Assembly: GCF_001638985.1 (NCBI RefSeq)
Contig: NW_017265187.1
Span: 496,001 to 560,000, forward strand
Source of the DNA: Phycomyces blakesleeanus NRRL 1555(-)
Taxonomy: Eukaryota > Mucoromycota > Mucoromycetes > Mucorales > Phycomycetaceae
Direction: 5' to 3'
DNA: 64,000 nt
Shown in pieces: positions 34,365 through 43,273 of this stretch. How positions within the stretch are numbered: the stretch's first letter is position 1; every line of letters begins with the position of its first letter. The notes beneath the pieces are model-generated. The model worked only from the letters and a program-made list of their open reading frames with translations, had not been told where the DNA came from and searched no databases. A program made the translations under genes and the position numbers.

Positions 34365-36422
34365 AATCAAGAATTTTAGGATTTGTATCAATTTTTTCAT
34401 TTAAAACACCGATCACAAAATCCAGTATTAAATGTCCGCTAGTTTTTGAAAAAAACTGAAATATTGAAACTTATACATAGGCACAGCATTTTATATTATA
34501 AATTATAATTTTTTTTTAATCATGGATGCCAATGCTGTGGTGAGATTTACTGATTCTTGAGGTGAATTTCTTCACCTCAGCATCAGCATTCTTAGCATCT
34601 AGAAACTTGCTGTAAGCTTCAATATATCTCCAAGTCTTTTTATAAAATCTCCTGATCATGGAAGGAGAACCAGCCACAGGAGAGGCACTGTCCAAGAAAG
34701 ACGTGAGATTCTTTTCTAATGACTTGAAAGAATAATCGCAGTTTAGGCAAGCCACACGTGTGGCTGCACCCTAGTAATACTCGATCCAATTGCATTCACA
34801 ATGGAACTTGGGGTACAGCTCAAATATGTGATCTGCCTCTTCCACCACCTCTTAAATAGCTGTCTTCTGTCCAGAAAAGTCGGGCTGAGAGGCCAAGAGG
34901 TAACAGGCACAGCAACAGTGGTTCTCTGCTTCTTCTTTATTGCAGTTCATTCTTCATCTTCTAGAAAGATTGGATGGATCGAGTTCCATCTACAGTCCAT
35001 GCTTCTGAAGGATCTGCTGGACGCCAACAAACTGTCTCTTCTCCACTGGCCCCTTTCTTTTCCTTCCAACTTCAAAGACTGTCTCATAAAACAATTGAGG
35101 GATGATACGTCCATCCTTCAAAAACGTTGTATCTTTGAAAACGAACTTGTCATTTTCAGAAACGACCTTTGGCTTTAGAATCATGTGGGTGGCAACCAAG
35201 ACATCCGTGGCATATACTTTGTGATTGCTGCTTTGGTCGAAAATAAAGACACTGGTGCATCCCTTGTGCAAGCTTTCAAATAGAGGGATAGCATGGTTCT
35301 TCAGCTAGTCAAGCATGTCTTTGCTTGTTCAGTAACCATCATATGCTGCCCCAACATTAAATATTCTGCAGGAGACCCATCCCTTCACTTGCATAGTGCC
35401 ATGACAAGCACACTGGAACTTGCTGACCATCAGAGATCTTCCCTGACCTTTTTTGCAGATGTGGCTTTCACCTTCCTCAAGTCACATATCCACCTTTCCA
35501 TTATGGGCATAAAAGATGGACTTGTCATGGGACATCATAACCAGGTTCTTCTGGTTCTCCAAAAGAAGAGGGTCACCTCAATTTTTTCATCTTCCCCAGT
35601 AAAGTCTGACATACATTGTTTGTATCCCATCATTCGCGTTGCCCAAGCATGGTGATACTGAACAACGTCTTGTCTTTTGTGTCCATTGTAATATACATTC
35701 TGGTTGTTCTTGTGGTGGACATACCCCCAAGCTCTCATGCATTTTCATGCTGTGCTTTTGGCTATGTTGCCTTTTACACCAAGGCATGATGGAAAAAGCA
35801 TTTCATCAAGATACTTTTTCAAATTCACAACAGTTCGTCTTTCTGCTTTTTGAGTACAAAGCCAAACAATTGCTTTCTTTTTAAGGTCTTCATCGTCTAC
35901 AATTGAAGACCGCTTGGCATGCTTGCCCTGTTGATGATCAGAAACTTTGCCAAACTGAAGAAATTCTTTGGCCCAACCACGAACAGTCTCTCCACAGTAC
36001 TTGGAAGATGTTGTCCAAAAAATCTCTGCTGCTTTTTCAGATGCCTCAATTTTTTTGCAATTGTTCAAGAGGCGTTGGAAATACTCTTTCACAACAATGT
36101 GTTCACTTACTTCAAACAAAGCAAACTTGCATAACTCACTATCTGAACTGACTGGAGGCTTTATCATCTCAGAAATGTTTTCATAAACTTCATGAATCTC
36201 TTCAAATCCCTCATTTTTCAATTGCTTATATACAGTTAATGCTTCTGTTACAGGCAAAACTGATGCAACAGGAACCAAGAAATCAAAATTAGCAAGCATT
36301 TTGACCTTTTTGTCTTTATTTTCCTCAAGCTCTTCTTTCATTTTTCTCTTGTTGTGCATAATTAATAATCTCAAATCTCCTCTGTAGAGTCCACGCAAAT
36401 TTTTTCTGCGTCTAGTCTCCAT
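34365..36422 (-). mobile_element. DNA transposon Y, copy 2
   Basis: Inverted relative to copy 1 at 18319-20835. The shared non-coding tail (CTAGCGG ... GATCGGTGTTTTAAAT) lies at 34400-34500. The distal half is much closer to copy 1 than the proximal half. Confidence 0.7.
34516..36422 (-). pseudogene. Y transposase copy 2 (DDE type), broken
   Basis: The N-terminal part (35745-36422, 225 residues) is open here and broken in copy 1: basic region, then VRGWAKEFLQFGKVSDHQQG and RRTVVNLKKYLDEMLFPS, probably helix-turn-helix. The middle (35293-35740) has stops and a frame change around LFFWRTRRTWL. The second Asp (VFIFDQSSNH) is at about 35240 and the WIEYY Glu motif at about 34780, followed by the same TAG as in copy 1. 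C-terminal segment 34516-34755 matches copy 1 almost exactly. Confidence 0.8.
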
Positions 36423-36620
36423 GTCAAAAAGCTATTATAGTACACAGTGTTGTATTTGGGATACTTTAATATCCAATATCATATACGAACCCAGACATAA
36501 GTACCTGTCAAAGAGATCATTATAAATGATTATCCAATATGAAGTCCTATCTGAAACATAAGAGCAATGTGTCAGATCCATCATTGAATCATCTTCAAGA
36601 AGTACTTAAACTATTATCGC
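36423..36620. other. Left flank of the chromovirus, no gene seen
   Basis: Short AT-rich stretch. Its last five bases (ATCGC) do not match the five bases after the 3' LTR (CTAAG). Confidence 0.5.
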
Positions 36621-37251
36621 TGTTGTGAATGAGTATTGATTACTGCTGAATCTGAGAGTAAGACTGAAGGATAAAATAATATCCTCAGCTATTCCAGTCA
36701 AACGGATCTCCCTTTATGATATTATCTAATACACAGATCATCATACACATAATTGATTATTTATTATTATCACCATGACATGGGATATACAAATACATAT
36801 ACATTATATATATGGCATCATTATATTTCATCTACATATTTCTTTTATTATACAAATACTTAATTGAGAGACTACAACTACAACTATCTAATATTATGAA
36901 ACATTACCCGAGTATCTGGGTCGGAATACTAAAATATTACCAATAGCATAAATGCTCTTCTTTACCAAAACTCTTGGACTGATCTGACTGGAGAAGTATC
37001 ATATCAATTGGTCTTTCCGGATCTTTCCAGAAGAACAATACTCCTGGAATATGACTCATCGTGATAAAGATTACTTAAGCACACACTGAATTACAAATTA
37101 GAAAAACATATAAATATCAGTAGATAGTTCCGTGTAGAAAGACAATCGAATTTTATATTTCTTTACTTTTCTTTTGAAATAAACAACCTACACAAGTTCT
37201 CACGAATTCTTTCGTCTATATTATATTTTGCTTTATTTTCTCCCCACAACA
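36621..37251 (+). repeat. 5' LTR of the chromovirus (LTR-A)
   Basis: Starts TGTTGTGAATGAG, ends CCCCACAACA. The same family gives the solo LTRs at 12925-13555 and 16204-16835 and the fragment at 17865-18318. Confidence 0.95.
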
Positions 37252-37270
37252 TTTTTTTTCGTGAACTACA
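37252..37270 (+). promoter_or_regulatory. Candidate primer-binding region, not a standard tRNA PBS
   Basis: The bases after the 5' LTR are T8 then CGTGAACTACA. There is no TGG at the start, so ordinary tRNA 3'-end priming is not obvious. The complement of TTCGTGAAC (GTTCACGAA) resembles GTTCTCACGAA inside the LTR, which would allow Tf1-like self-priming with a two-base bulge. This is speculative. Confidence 0.3.
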
Positions 37271-40200
37271 ATGAACTCTCCTGCTGACTTGTTTCCCGCT
37301 GGTTTGACCCCTGTTCCTGAGGAGGCTACCTTGTCCCCCATGTCTGCGGATGAATTATTCTCTGACTTGAGTGAGCCCGTCCTCTTTCCGGATGCTGCCC
37401 CTGGTTTTGGTTCCGTTTCTGGTTCTGGTTCCCCTCCCGTTGGTAGAGAAGTAGCAACTGCTTCCTCCTGTGTGGCCGTTCTCAAGGCTGAATTGGGCAA
37501 CCACATCGAGGCCTTCAGCGCTGCTCATGTAGCAAACAATGAGCAAGCAGCTGATGATGCACTCCGCAGGATCGAGCGCACAAGATTGGCAATCACTAGC
37601 CTTGAAAAGTGCAGCGAGATGCTTGCCTCTCCTGGTACAAACACAGAGAGAGCTGGCCGTGAAGGAGGGTTGACTCTCAACAGAAGAGATCTTCCCAAAT
37701 TCCAATTGGCCTCCAGTATTATTAAGCCCTTCCCAAATGAAGAGGTTTTTGAATCAGTTGGACATTTCCTACGTACCTTCAAGAATGTGATCGAGTCTTC
37801 TTCCTTGGACATCGAGAGAGTTTGGAAGAAATTCCTCCCACTTTGCCTGCCTCACACTGATGACGGATGGGTAGAGATGGATCTTAAGAAGTGTATTGAT
37901 TGGAAGGCGGCGAAATCATGCTTCAACAAAAGACATGGTTCCAGCTTGGTGTCTCGGCGATTCACAGACCAGGTCTTTACAATGATGATGAAGAACACTG
38001 AGTCCATCGGTGATTACTCGAAGAAGTTCCTCCGTGCGGTTTACAATGCTGGTTTACCCAAAGACGATGCTCGCATCGCTGATCGCTTCCTTGCCTCGCT
38101 GACCTTATCAGTGCAAACACTGGTAAGAGTTACCATGGCCCGCTCTGGTCCCAATGGGGAGTCCAAGCGTGATTGGACTGTAGAGCAGATCACGCAGATC
38201 GGCAGAGACATCCTTGGGGATGACAACAGGCTCTATGCTGAGGCGACCCGATTGATTCCTGGTTCCCGTGGGCAACCTGAGAAGAATAACGAGGAACATC
38301 CCAGAAAGAAGCTTCACCACTCCAACAAGATAACCAAGCATGAGAAGACATTTTTCTGCTCGCACCATGGAAAAAACCCGACCCATGAGTCCAGCAAGTG
38401 TTTTACCTTGATCAACCGCAAGAACAAAGCCAGTAGTTCCAACAGTCGCAATCCTTGCAGACGTTGTGGTGAAAACTACTACCATGGTCATGTCTGCAAA
38501 AGCAAGAACAATGAGCCAATTCTCATGGTATCCCAGTCTCCCGCAAAGGATAAGTCTGAGCAGACGCTCAAGACGATCCAGGACAGGATAGATGAAGACA
38601 TGGAGGAAATATCATTTGAATGTAAGTACCTACTTGACAGAATTGAGAGAAGAATTAAAGCTAATGATGCGTTTAATCTTGTAACTCCAATCATAATAGA
38701 GAACCAGAAGTTAATCGGGATGATCGATACAGGCAGTTCCCGCACGTTTATAAATTTGAAATGTTTAAATAACAATTTACAAATAACAAAAATAAATTCT
38801 TCAATTGGTTCCTTTAATTTTCTGTCTAAGAATAGTAGTACAAAGAGATTAGGAAAAACTGATCCTTTAAATTTTAAATATATAAATGGCATTACCTTTA
38901 AGCATGCACCAGAGGTGTTAGAGTTTAATACGGGTTTTAATTTTGATATCCTCCTTGGAAGAGATATTTTGGCAAAGATGAATATTGGATTAATTAATGT
39001 TGCATATGATATCGAAGGAGAATATGTCCATTCAGATAATGCAAAAGACTATGCCGCCATTTATGAAAATCTAAATATTGATAAAGAGAAAAAGTTTGAA
39101 CCTGATAATTCGCCAGCTGGCACAGCACAGCAACGAGCAGAATTTATGAGCTCTATTAAAGCATCACTGGAGGAAAATAAGAATATTCCCGTTGAGTCAT
39201 ATTGTCCTTTATCAGAATCTATTATTCGTTTACCTACTAAGGAAGGTGCGACGGCTTACAGACGGCAGTATCCTATACCGCACGCTCTAAGACCAACACT
39301 TGACAAGCAAGTAAAAGAATGGCTTGAGACAGGAACTATTGTCAAGTCCAAGACCAACACTTCCTTCAACAGTCCAATGTTGCTTGTTCCAAAGAGAAAC
39401 AAAGCTGGTGAGATTGTCAGTCATAGAGTGTGTTTAGATGTGCGATTGTTAAATCAGATCCTACCTCCCACATTCAATTATCCAATTCCAAAAATTCAAA
39501 CAATATTTCAAAACTTAAGTGGAAAGAAATTCTTTACCACACTCGACTTATCCAATGCGTATCATCGTTTCAAAGTTGCACCTGAGGATGTACACAAACT
39601 GACATTCACTCACTTAGATGGGCAACAGTATAGCTTTATTAAAGGCTGTTTTGGCTTGAAGATGCTTACTTCACAATTTCAACATGTCATGGCTACTTTA
39701 TTTGATAAGATTGACTGTGTACAGAATTTTGTTGATGATTGTATTGTTGCCAGTGAAACATTTGAACAGCATGTCAAAGACGTAAAATTAGTTATTGAAA
39801 AATTGTCATCCGCGAAGTTGATTCTGAACTCGGAAAAGTGTGTCTGGTTTCAACATTCAGTGAGATTGCTTGGTTTTGTCGTCAATGAGACAGGCACCAA
39901 GGTTGATAAGCGAAAGTTGACAAATGTTGACAAATGGCCTATTCCTACAACTGCGAAACAGATTCAGCAATTCATGGGTTTGATCAATTACTTCAGAGAT
40001 TATATTCCTATGATTTCGAAGGTAGCTGAGCCTATTTCACGTTTGAGTCATGCCAAGAATGTGTCTGGTCAATGGACAGATGAGCAGACGAAAAGCTTTA
40101 AAGCACTAAAAGACATATTGCACCAAGATTTAATTCTTCATTACGCAGATATGTCACGTGAAATGTATGTGGCCACAGATGCATCCCTTTATGGAGCAGC

Positions 40201-42136
40201 TTGCTTATTGTTTCAGCGAGATGAACAAGGGCGTGATAAATATATCAGCTTTGTATCAACTTCCTTAAGCCCATCGCAGCGACGATGGAGCACAACTAAA
40301 AGAGAATTATATGCAGTCGTTTTGGCGCTTGAAAAATTCCGTCCATTTCTGTGGGGCCGACAGTTCACAATTTTTACTGATCATCGAGCACTCATTTATC
40401 TCCACACTCAAAAAATCGCTAATCCGATGATGATTGGCTGGATTGAGACACTCCTTGACTTTGATTTTAAAGTGGTCCATATTCCTGGTTTGTTGAATAA
40501 ACTACCTGATTTGCTAAGCCGCTTGTATCCTCCAGAGGATAGTGACAAGCTGGTGGAGGATGATGGATTGAGAAAAATCAGAACAAATGACTTACAAGCT
40601 AAAAACAGAGTTATTGTTCAAAAGAAAAAATATAGTAAAGACAGAGTGCTAAATGTACTTGCAACGCAACTCGTCGAAAATGCTTCAGAGTCGTCCGACT
40701 ATATGTCACCTCCTGAAGAAAATCGTAATGGCTTACTAAAAGAAGCACATTCGTTTGGTCACTTTGGAAGTCAAGCTATAGTGAATGATCTTCATTCACA
40801 AGGCTTACACTGGACTAATATATATGAAGAGGCTAAAGAGATTATTCGTTCTTGCCCTGAATGTCAGAAGCACAATATTAGCAAGAAAGGCTATCACCCA
40901 TTGACTAATGTTGTAGCATTCCGACCATTTGATCATATTGCAATTGACTTATGCGGTGAATTCCCTGTATCAGAGGATGGACACACGTACATGTTAGTTC
41001 TGGTTGATGTATGCTCCAAGTACATTATCTTGAGACCACTGCCAAACAAGAACTCAACAACAATAGCTAAAGCATTGATAAAGATTTTTGGAGATTATGG
41101 TTTTCCCAAAGTAATGCAAAGTGACAATGGTCTGGAATTTAGAAACTCTTTAATGTCAAGCCTATCTAAAGAGCTTGGGATTGATCGAAGATATTCGACA
41201 GCATATCACCCACAAGGAAATGGTATTGCCGAAGCCAGTGTAAAAATTGCAGAGAATACTGTACGTAAAATGATGAGAGCGAACAGCAATGACTGGTGTC
41301 ACTATCTACCGATTGTTCAGCTGTGTATCAATAGACATATTCCTCAAAAAACACTAAGTGCGCCGTTTTCATTAATGTATGCTCGCAGAGTCAATGTGCC
41401 TGATGAGTATGGTGACAAAGATAAATACTCTCTTCCAAAAGCCACAGTTACAATTGATGAGCTAGAGAAGCAGATTGATCATATGGAAAATATTATATTC
41501 CCTGCCATTAACGAACGTGTGTTAAGGATTAATGAGGAATTAAAAAAGAAATATGATCACAAAAATATCCTAATCGACATCCCCAAAGGAACACACGTTA
41601 TGGTCAGATTACCACATCGATCAAATAAATTGGCACCTATTTATGAAGGTCCATATACAGTGGTTCGAAGGAATAAAGGAGGATCGTATGAGTTAAAGGA
41701 TGAGCAAGGTGAATTGTTACACCGAAATTACACACCCTCAGAACTCAAGATGGTCACCATCGATGAATCAACAATTGAGAATGAGCTCTACGAAGTTGAA
41801 GACATTCGAGATCATCGTGGTACTGCTGGTCAACGAGAATATTTGGTCAAATGGGCTGGCTATGGCGAACGTGCTAATACATGGCAAAAGGCTGAAGACT
41901 TTACCAATTCCACAATTGTACAAAAATATTGGAAGAAAGTTAGAGAGTTGGAACGTTTAGAGAATGAGAGAGCTGAAGACTTGATTAACAAAAGTGCATC
42001 CTCAAAAAAGAAAACAGTTCACACTTCAAGACTAAATGGTAAAAGTAACAATAACGATGAGCACAAGAAAAGAACGCTTCCTACCACTTTGAGTAGAGAA
42101 GAAAGATTACACAAAAGAAGAGCAACAAAAAATTAA
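37271..42136 (+). CDS. gag-pol: Chromovirus gag-pol polyprotein with chromodomain
   Basis: 1621 residues in one frame. Gag at about 1-420 ends in atypical zinc-knuckle clusters (CSHHGK from 363; C396-X2-C399-X5-H405-X3-C409). Protease Asp at 486 (MIDTGSS) with the partner strand ILLGRDIL. Reverse transcriptase Asp759 in TLDLSNAYHRF and the active site F820-V-D822-D823 (usual YxDD). RNase H Asp970 in ATDASLYG, TKRELYAV and Asp1037. Integrase HHCC finger (HFGSQAIVNDL ... CPECQKH), then D1226, D1285 (QSDNG) and E1321 (NGIAEAS), a DDX35E triad. Chromodomain at about 1506-1557 (LYEVEDI, EYLVKWAGY, NTWQ), which in this group directs integration to marked chromatin. A single frame for gag and pol is known in Tf1-like elements. 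Start chosen as the first ATG after the LTR. Confidence 0.95.
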   Translation: MNSPADLFPAGLTPVPEEATLSPMSADELFSDLSEPVLFPDAAPGFGSVSGSGSPPVGREVATASSCVAVLKAELGNHIEAFSAAHVANNEQAADDALRRIERTRLAITSLEKCSEMLASPGTNTERAGREGGLTLNRRDLPKFQLASSIIKPFPNEEVFESVGHFLRTFKNVIESSSLDIERVWKKFLPLCLPHTDDGWVEMDLKKCIDWKAAKSCFNKRHGSSLVSRRFTDQVFTMMMKNTESIGDYSKKFLRAVYNAGLPKDDARIADRFLASLTLSVQTLVRVTMARSGPNGESKRDWTVEQITQIGRDILGDDNRLYAEATRLIPGSRGQPEKNNEEHPRKKLHHSNKITKHEKTFFCSHHGKNPTHESSKCFTLINRKNKASSSNSRNPCRRCGENYYHGHVCKSKNNEPILMVSQSPAKDKSEQTLKTIQDRIDEDMEEISFECKYLLDRIERRIKANDAFNLVTPIIIENQKLIGMIDTGSSRTFINLKCLNNNLQITKINSSIGSFNFLSKNSSTKRLGKTDPLNFKYINGITFKHAPEVLEFNTGFNFDILLGRDILAKMNIGLINVAYDIEGEYVHSDNAKDYAAIYENLNIDKEKKFEPDNSPAGTAQQRAEFMSSIKASLEENKNIPVESYCPLSESIIRLPTKEGATAYRRQYPIPHALRPTLDKQVKEWLETGTIVKSKTNTSFNSPMLLVPKRNKAGEIVSHRVCLDVRLLNQILPPTFNYPIPKIQTIFQNLSGKKFFTTLDLSNAYHRFKVAPEDVHKLTFTHLDGQQYSFIKGCFGLKMLTSQFQHVMATLFDKIDCVQNFVDDCIVASETFEQHVKDVKLVIEKLSSAKLILNSEKCVWFQHSVRLLGFVVNETGTKVDKRKLTNVDKWPIPTTAKQIQQFMGLINYFRDYIPMISKVAEPISRLSHAKNVSGQWTDEQTKSFKALKDILHQDLILHYADMSREMYVATDASLYGAACLLFQRDEQGRDKYISFVSTSLSPSQRRWSTTKRELYAVVLALEKFRPFLWGRQFTIFTDHRALIYLHTQKIANPMMIGWIETLLDFDFKVVHIPGLLNKLPDLLSRLYPPEDSDKLVEDDGLRKIRTNDLQAKNRVIVQKKKYSKDRVLNVLATQLVENASESSDYMSPPEENRNGLLKEAHSFGHFGSQAIVNDLHSQGLHWTNIYEEAKEIIRSCPECQKHNISKKGYHPLTNVVAFRPFDHIAIDLCGEFPVSEDGHTYMLVLVDVCSKYIILRPLPNKNSTTIAKALIKIFGDYGFPKVMQSDNGLEFRNSLMSSLSKELGIDRRYSTAYHPQGNGIAEASVKIAENTVRKMMRANSNDWCHYLPIVQLCINRHIPQKTLSAPFSLMYARRVNVPDEYGDKDKYSLPKATVTIDELEKQIDHMENIIFPAINERVLRINEELKKKYDHKNILIDIPKGTHVMVRLPHRSNKLAPIYEGPYTVVRRNKGGSYELKDEQGELLHRNYTPSELKMVTIDESTIENELYEVEDIRDHRGTAGQREYLVKWAGYGERANTWQKAEDFTNSTIVQKYWKKVRELERLENERAEDLINKSASSKKKTVHTSRLNGKSNNNDEHKKRTLPTTLSREERLHKRRATKN

Positions 42137-42307
42137 AACAACAAAAAATGAACACGTAATCCACAAAGCTGAGTTTACAGTGTAGATCTCCATAAAGTAC
42201 AAAAATTATGTGCATGATTGACTATAATAAAATAAGCAATTGGCCAGACAATGAAATAGTAAATGAAATGTTTTATTGCCGAATCAACAAAAGGTATTGT
42301 TGAATCT

Positions 42308-42319
42308 GGTGGAGGATAA
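42308..42319 (+). promoter_or_regulatory. Polypurine tract of the chromovirus
   Basis: GGTGGAGGATAA immediately upstream of the 3' LTR; the expected position for the plus-strand primer of reverse transcription. Confidence 0.6.
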
Positions 42320-42950
42320 TGTTGTGAATGAGTATTGATTACTGCTGAATCTGAGAGTAAGACTGAAGGATAAAATAATATCCTCAGCTATTCCAGTCAA
42401 ACGGATCTCCCTTTATGATATTATCTAATACACAGATCATCATACACATAATTGATTATTTATTATTATCACCATGACATGGGATATACAAATACATATA
42501 CATTATATATATGGCATCATTATATTTCATCTACATATTTCTTTTATTATACAAATACTTAATTGAGAGACTACAACTACAACTATCTAATATTATGAAA
42601 CATTACCCGAGTATCTGGGTCGGAATACTAAAATATTACCAATAGCATAAATGCTCTTCTTTACCAAAACTCTTGGACTGATCTGACTGGAGAAGTATCA
42701 TATCAATTGGTCTTTCCGGATCTTTCCAGAAGAACAATACTCCTGGAATATGACTCATCGTGATAAAGATTACTTAAGCACACACTGAATTACAAATTAG
42801 AAAAACATATAAATATCAGTAGATAGTTCCGTGTAGAAAGACAATCGAATTTTATATTTCTTTACTTTTCTTTTGAAATAAACAACCTACACAAGTTCTC
42901 ACGAATTCTTTCGTCTATATTATATTTTGCTTTATTTTCTCCCCACAACA
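42320..42950 (+). repeat. 3' LTR of the chromovirus (LTR-A)
   Basis: 631 bp, apparently identical to the 5' LTR. It ends inside what would be an intron of the tandem array: the next base starts the 29-bp junction sequence CTAAGCTTTATC that also occurs at 47427 and 51898. Confidence 0.95.
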
Positions 42951-42979
42951 CTAAGCTTTATCTAAATATTCATTCTTTA
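42951..42979 (+). repeat. 29-bp unit-boundary sequence, copy 1
   Basis: CTAAGCTTTATC through ATTCATTCTTTA. Found again at 47427-47455 and 51898-51926, i.e. at each boundary of the array. It is the 3' half of an intron (branch-site-like CTAAG, acceptor TTTAG). Confidence 0.9.
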
Positions 42980-42980
42980 G

Positions 42981-43086
42981 ATGGGTGTATACACACCGGT
43001 ATATGTCTGTTTGCGGAGCTGTGGGGAGTGAGCAATTGTTCCCTGTGGTAAAAAAAAGAGTTAAACCCTTTACTGAAGCTCTTTGG
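42981..43086 (+). ncRNA. Array exon b, unit 1
   Basis: 106 nt between a TTTAG acceptor and a GTAAGC donor. Contains GTGTATACACACCGGTATAT, which recurs in diverged form in exon c (GAGTATATACGCACCGGTAT), so the two exons arose by duplication. In one frame it is open here (contains VYTHRY) but the matching frame in unit 2 has TAA. Whether it codes is unsettled. Confidence 0.45.
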
Positions 43087-43146
43087 GTAAGCTCAATATT
43101 ATATTCTGTACTCTACTCAACATTTACTAACTATGTTTTTTTTTAG
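43087..43146 (+). other. Array intron b, unit 1
   Basis: 60 nt: GTAAGCTCAATATT ... TTTACTAACTATG, T-run, AG. Textbook donor, TACTAAC branch site and acceptor. Unit 2 differs only in T-run and spacer length. Confidence 0.8.
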
Positions 43147-43217
43147 GTGGGAGTATATACGCACCGGTATATATTTCTATTTAAAGTAGCTATAGCGTCA
43201 GGCATGGAGGCCTTTGG
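43147..43217 (+). ncRNA. Array exon c, unit 1
   Basis: 71 nt, paralogous to exon b. At least six substitutions separate it from unit 2 (47619-47689), far more than in the introns on either side. Confidence 0.45.
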
Positions 43218-43273
43218 GTAAGTTCCTTATTAATACTATTACTATATCAGACTTTGACTAACAATCTATTTAG
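43218..43273 (+). other. Array intron c, unit 1
   Basis: 56 nt: GTAAGTTCCTTATT ... TTTGACTAACAATCTATTTAG. Identical to the unit 2 intron (47690-47745). Confidence 0.8.

Larger units (their letters stand above)
36621..42950 (+). mobile_element. Complete Ty3/gypsy chromovirus
   Basis: 6330 bp: LTR (631 bp), internal region with one uninterrupted gag-pol frame, LTR (631 bp). I see no difference between the two LTRs, which implies a recent insertion or recent recombination. The chromodomain at the C-terminus places it in the chromoviruses. A purine-rich tract GGTGGAGGATAA lies directly before the 3' LTR. No TSD. Confidence 0.95.

Noticed and set aside
37216..38892. Minus-strand frames across the chromovirus gag region
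   Set aside because: Shadow frames opposite an intact polyprotein.
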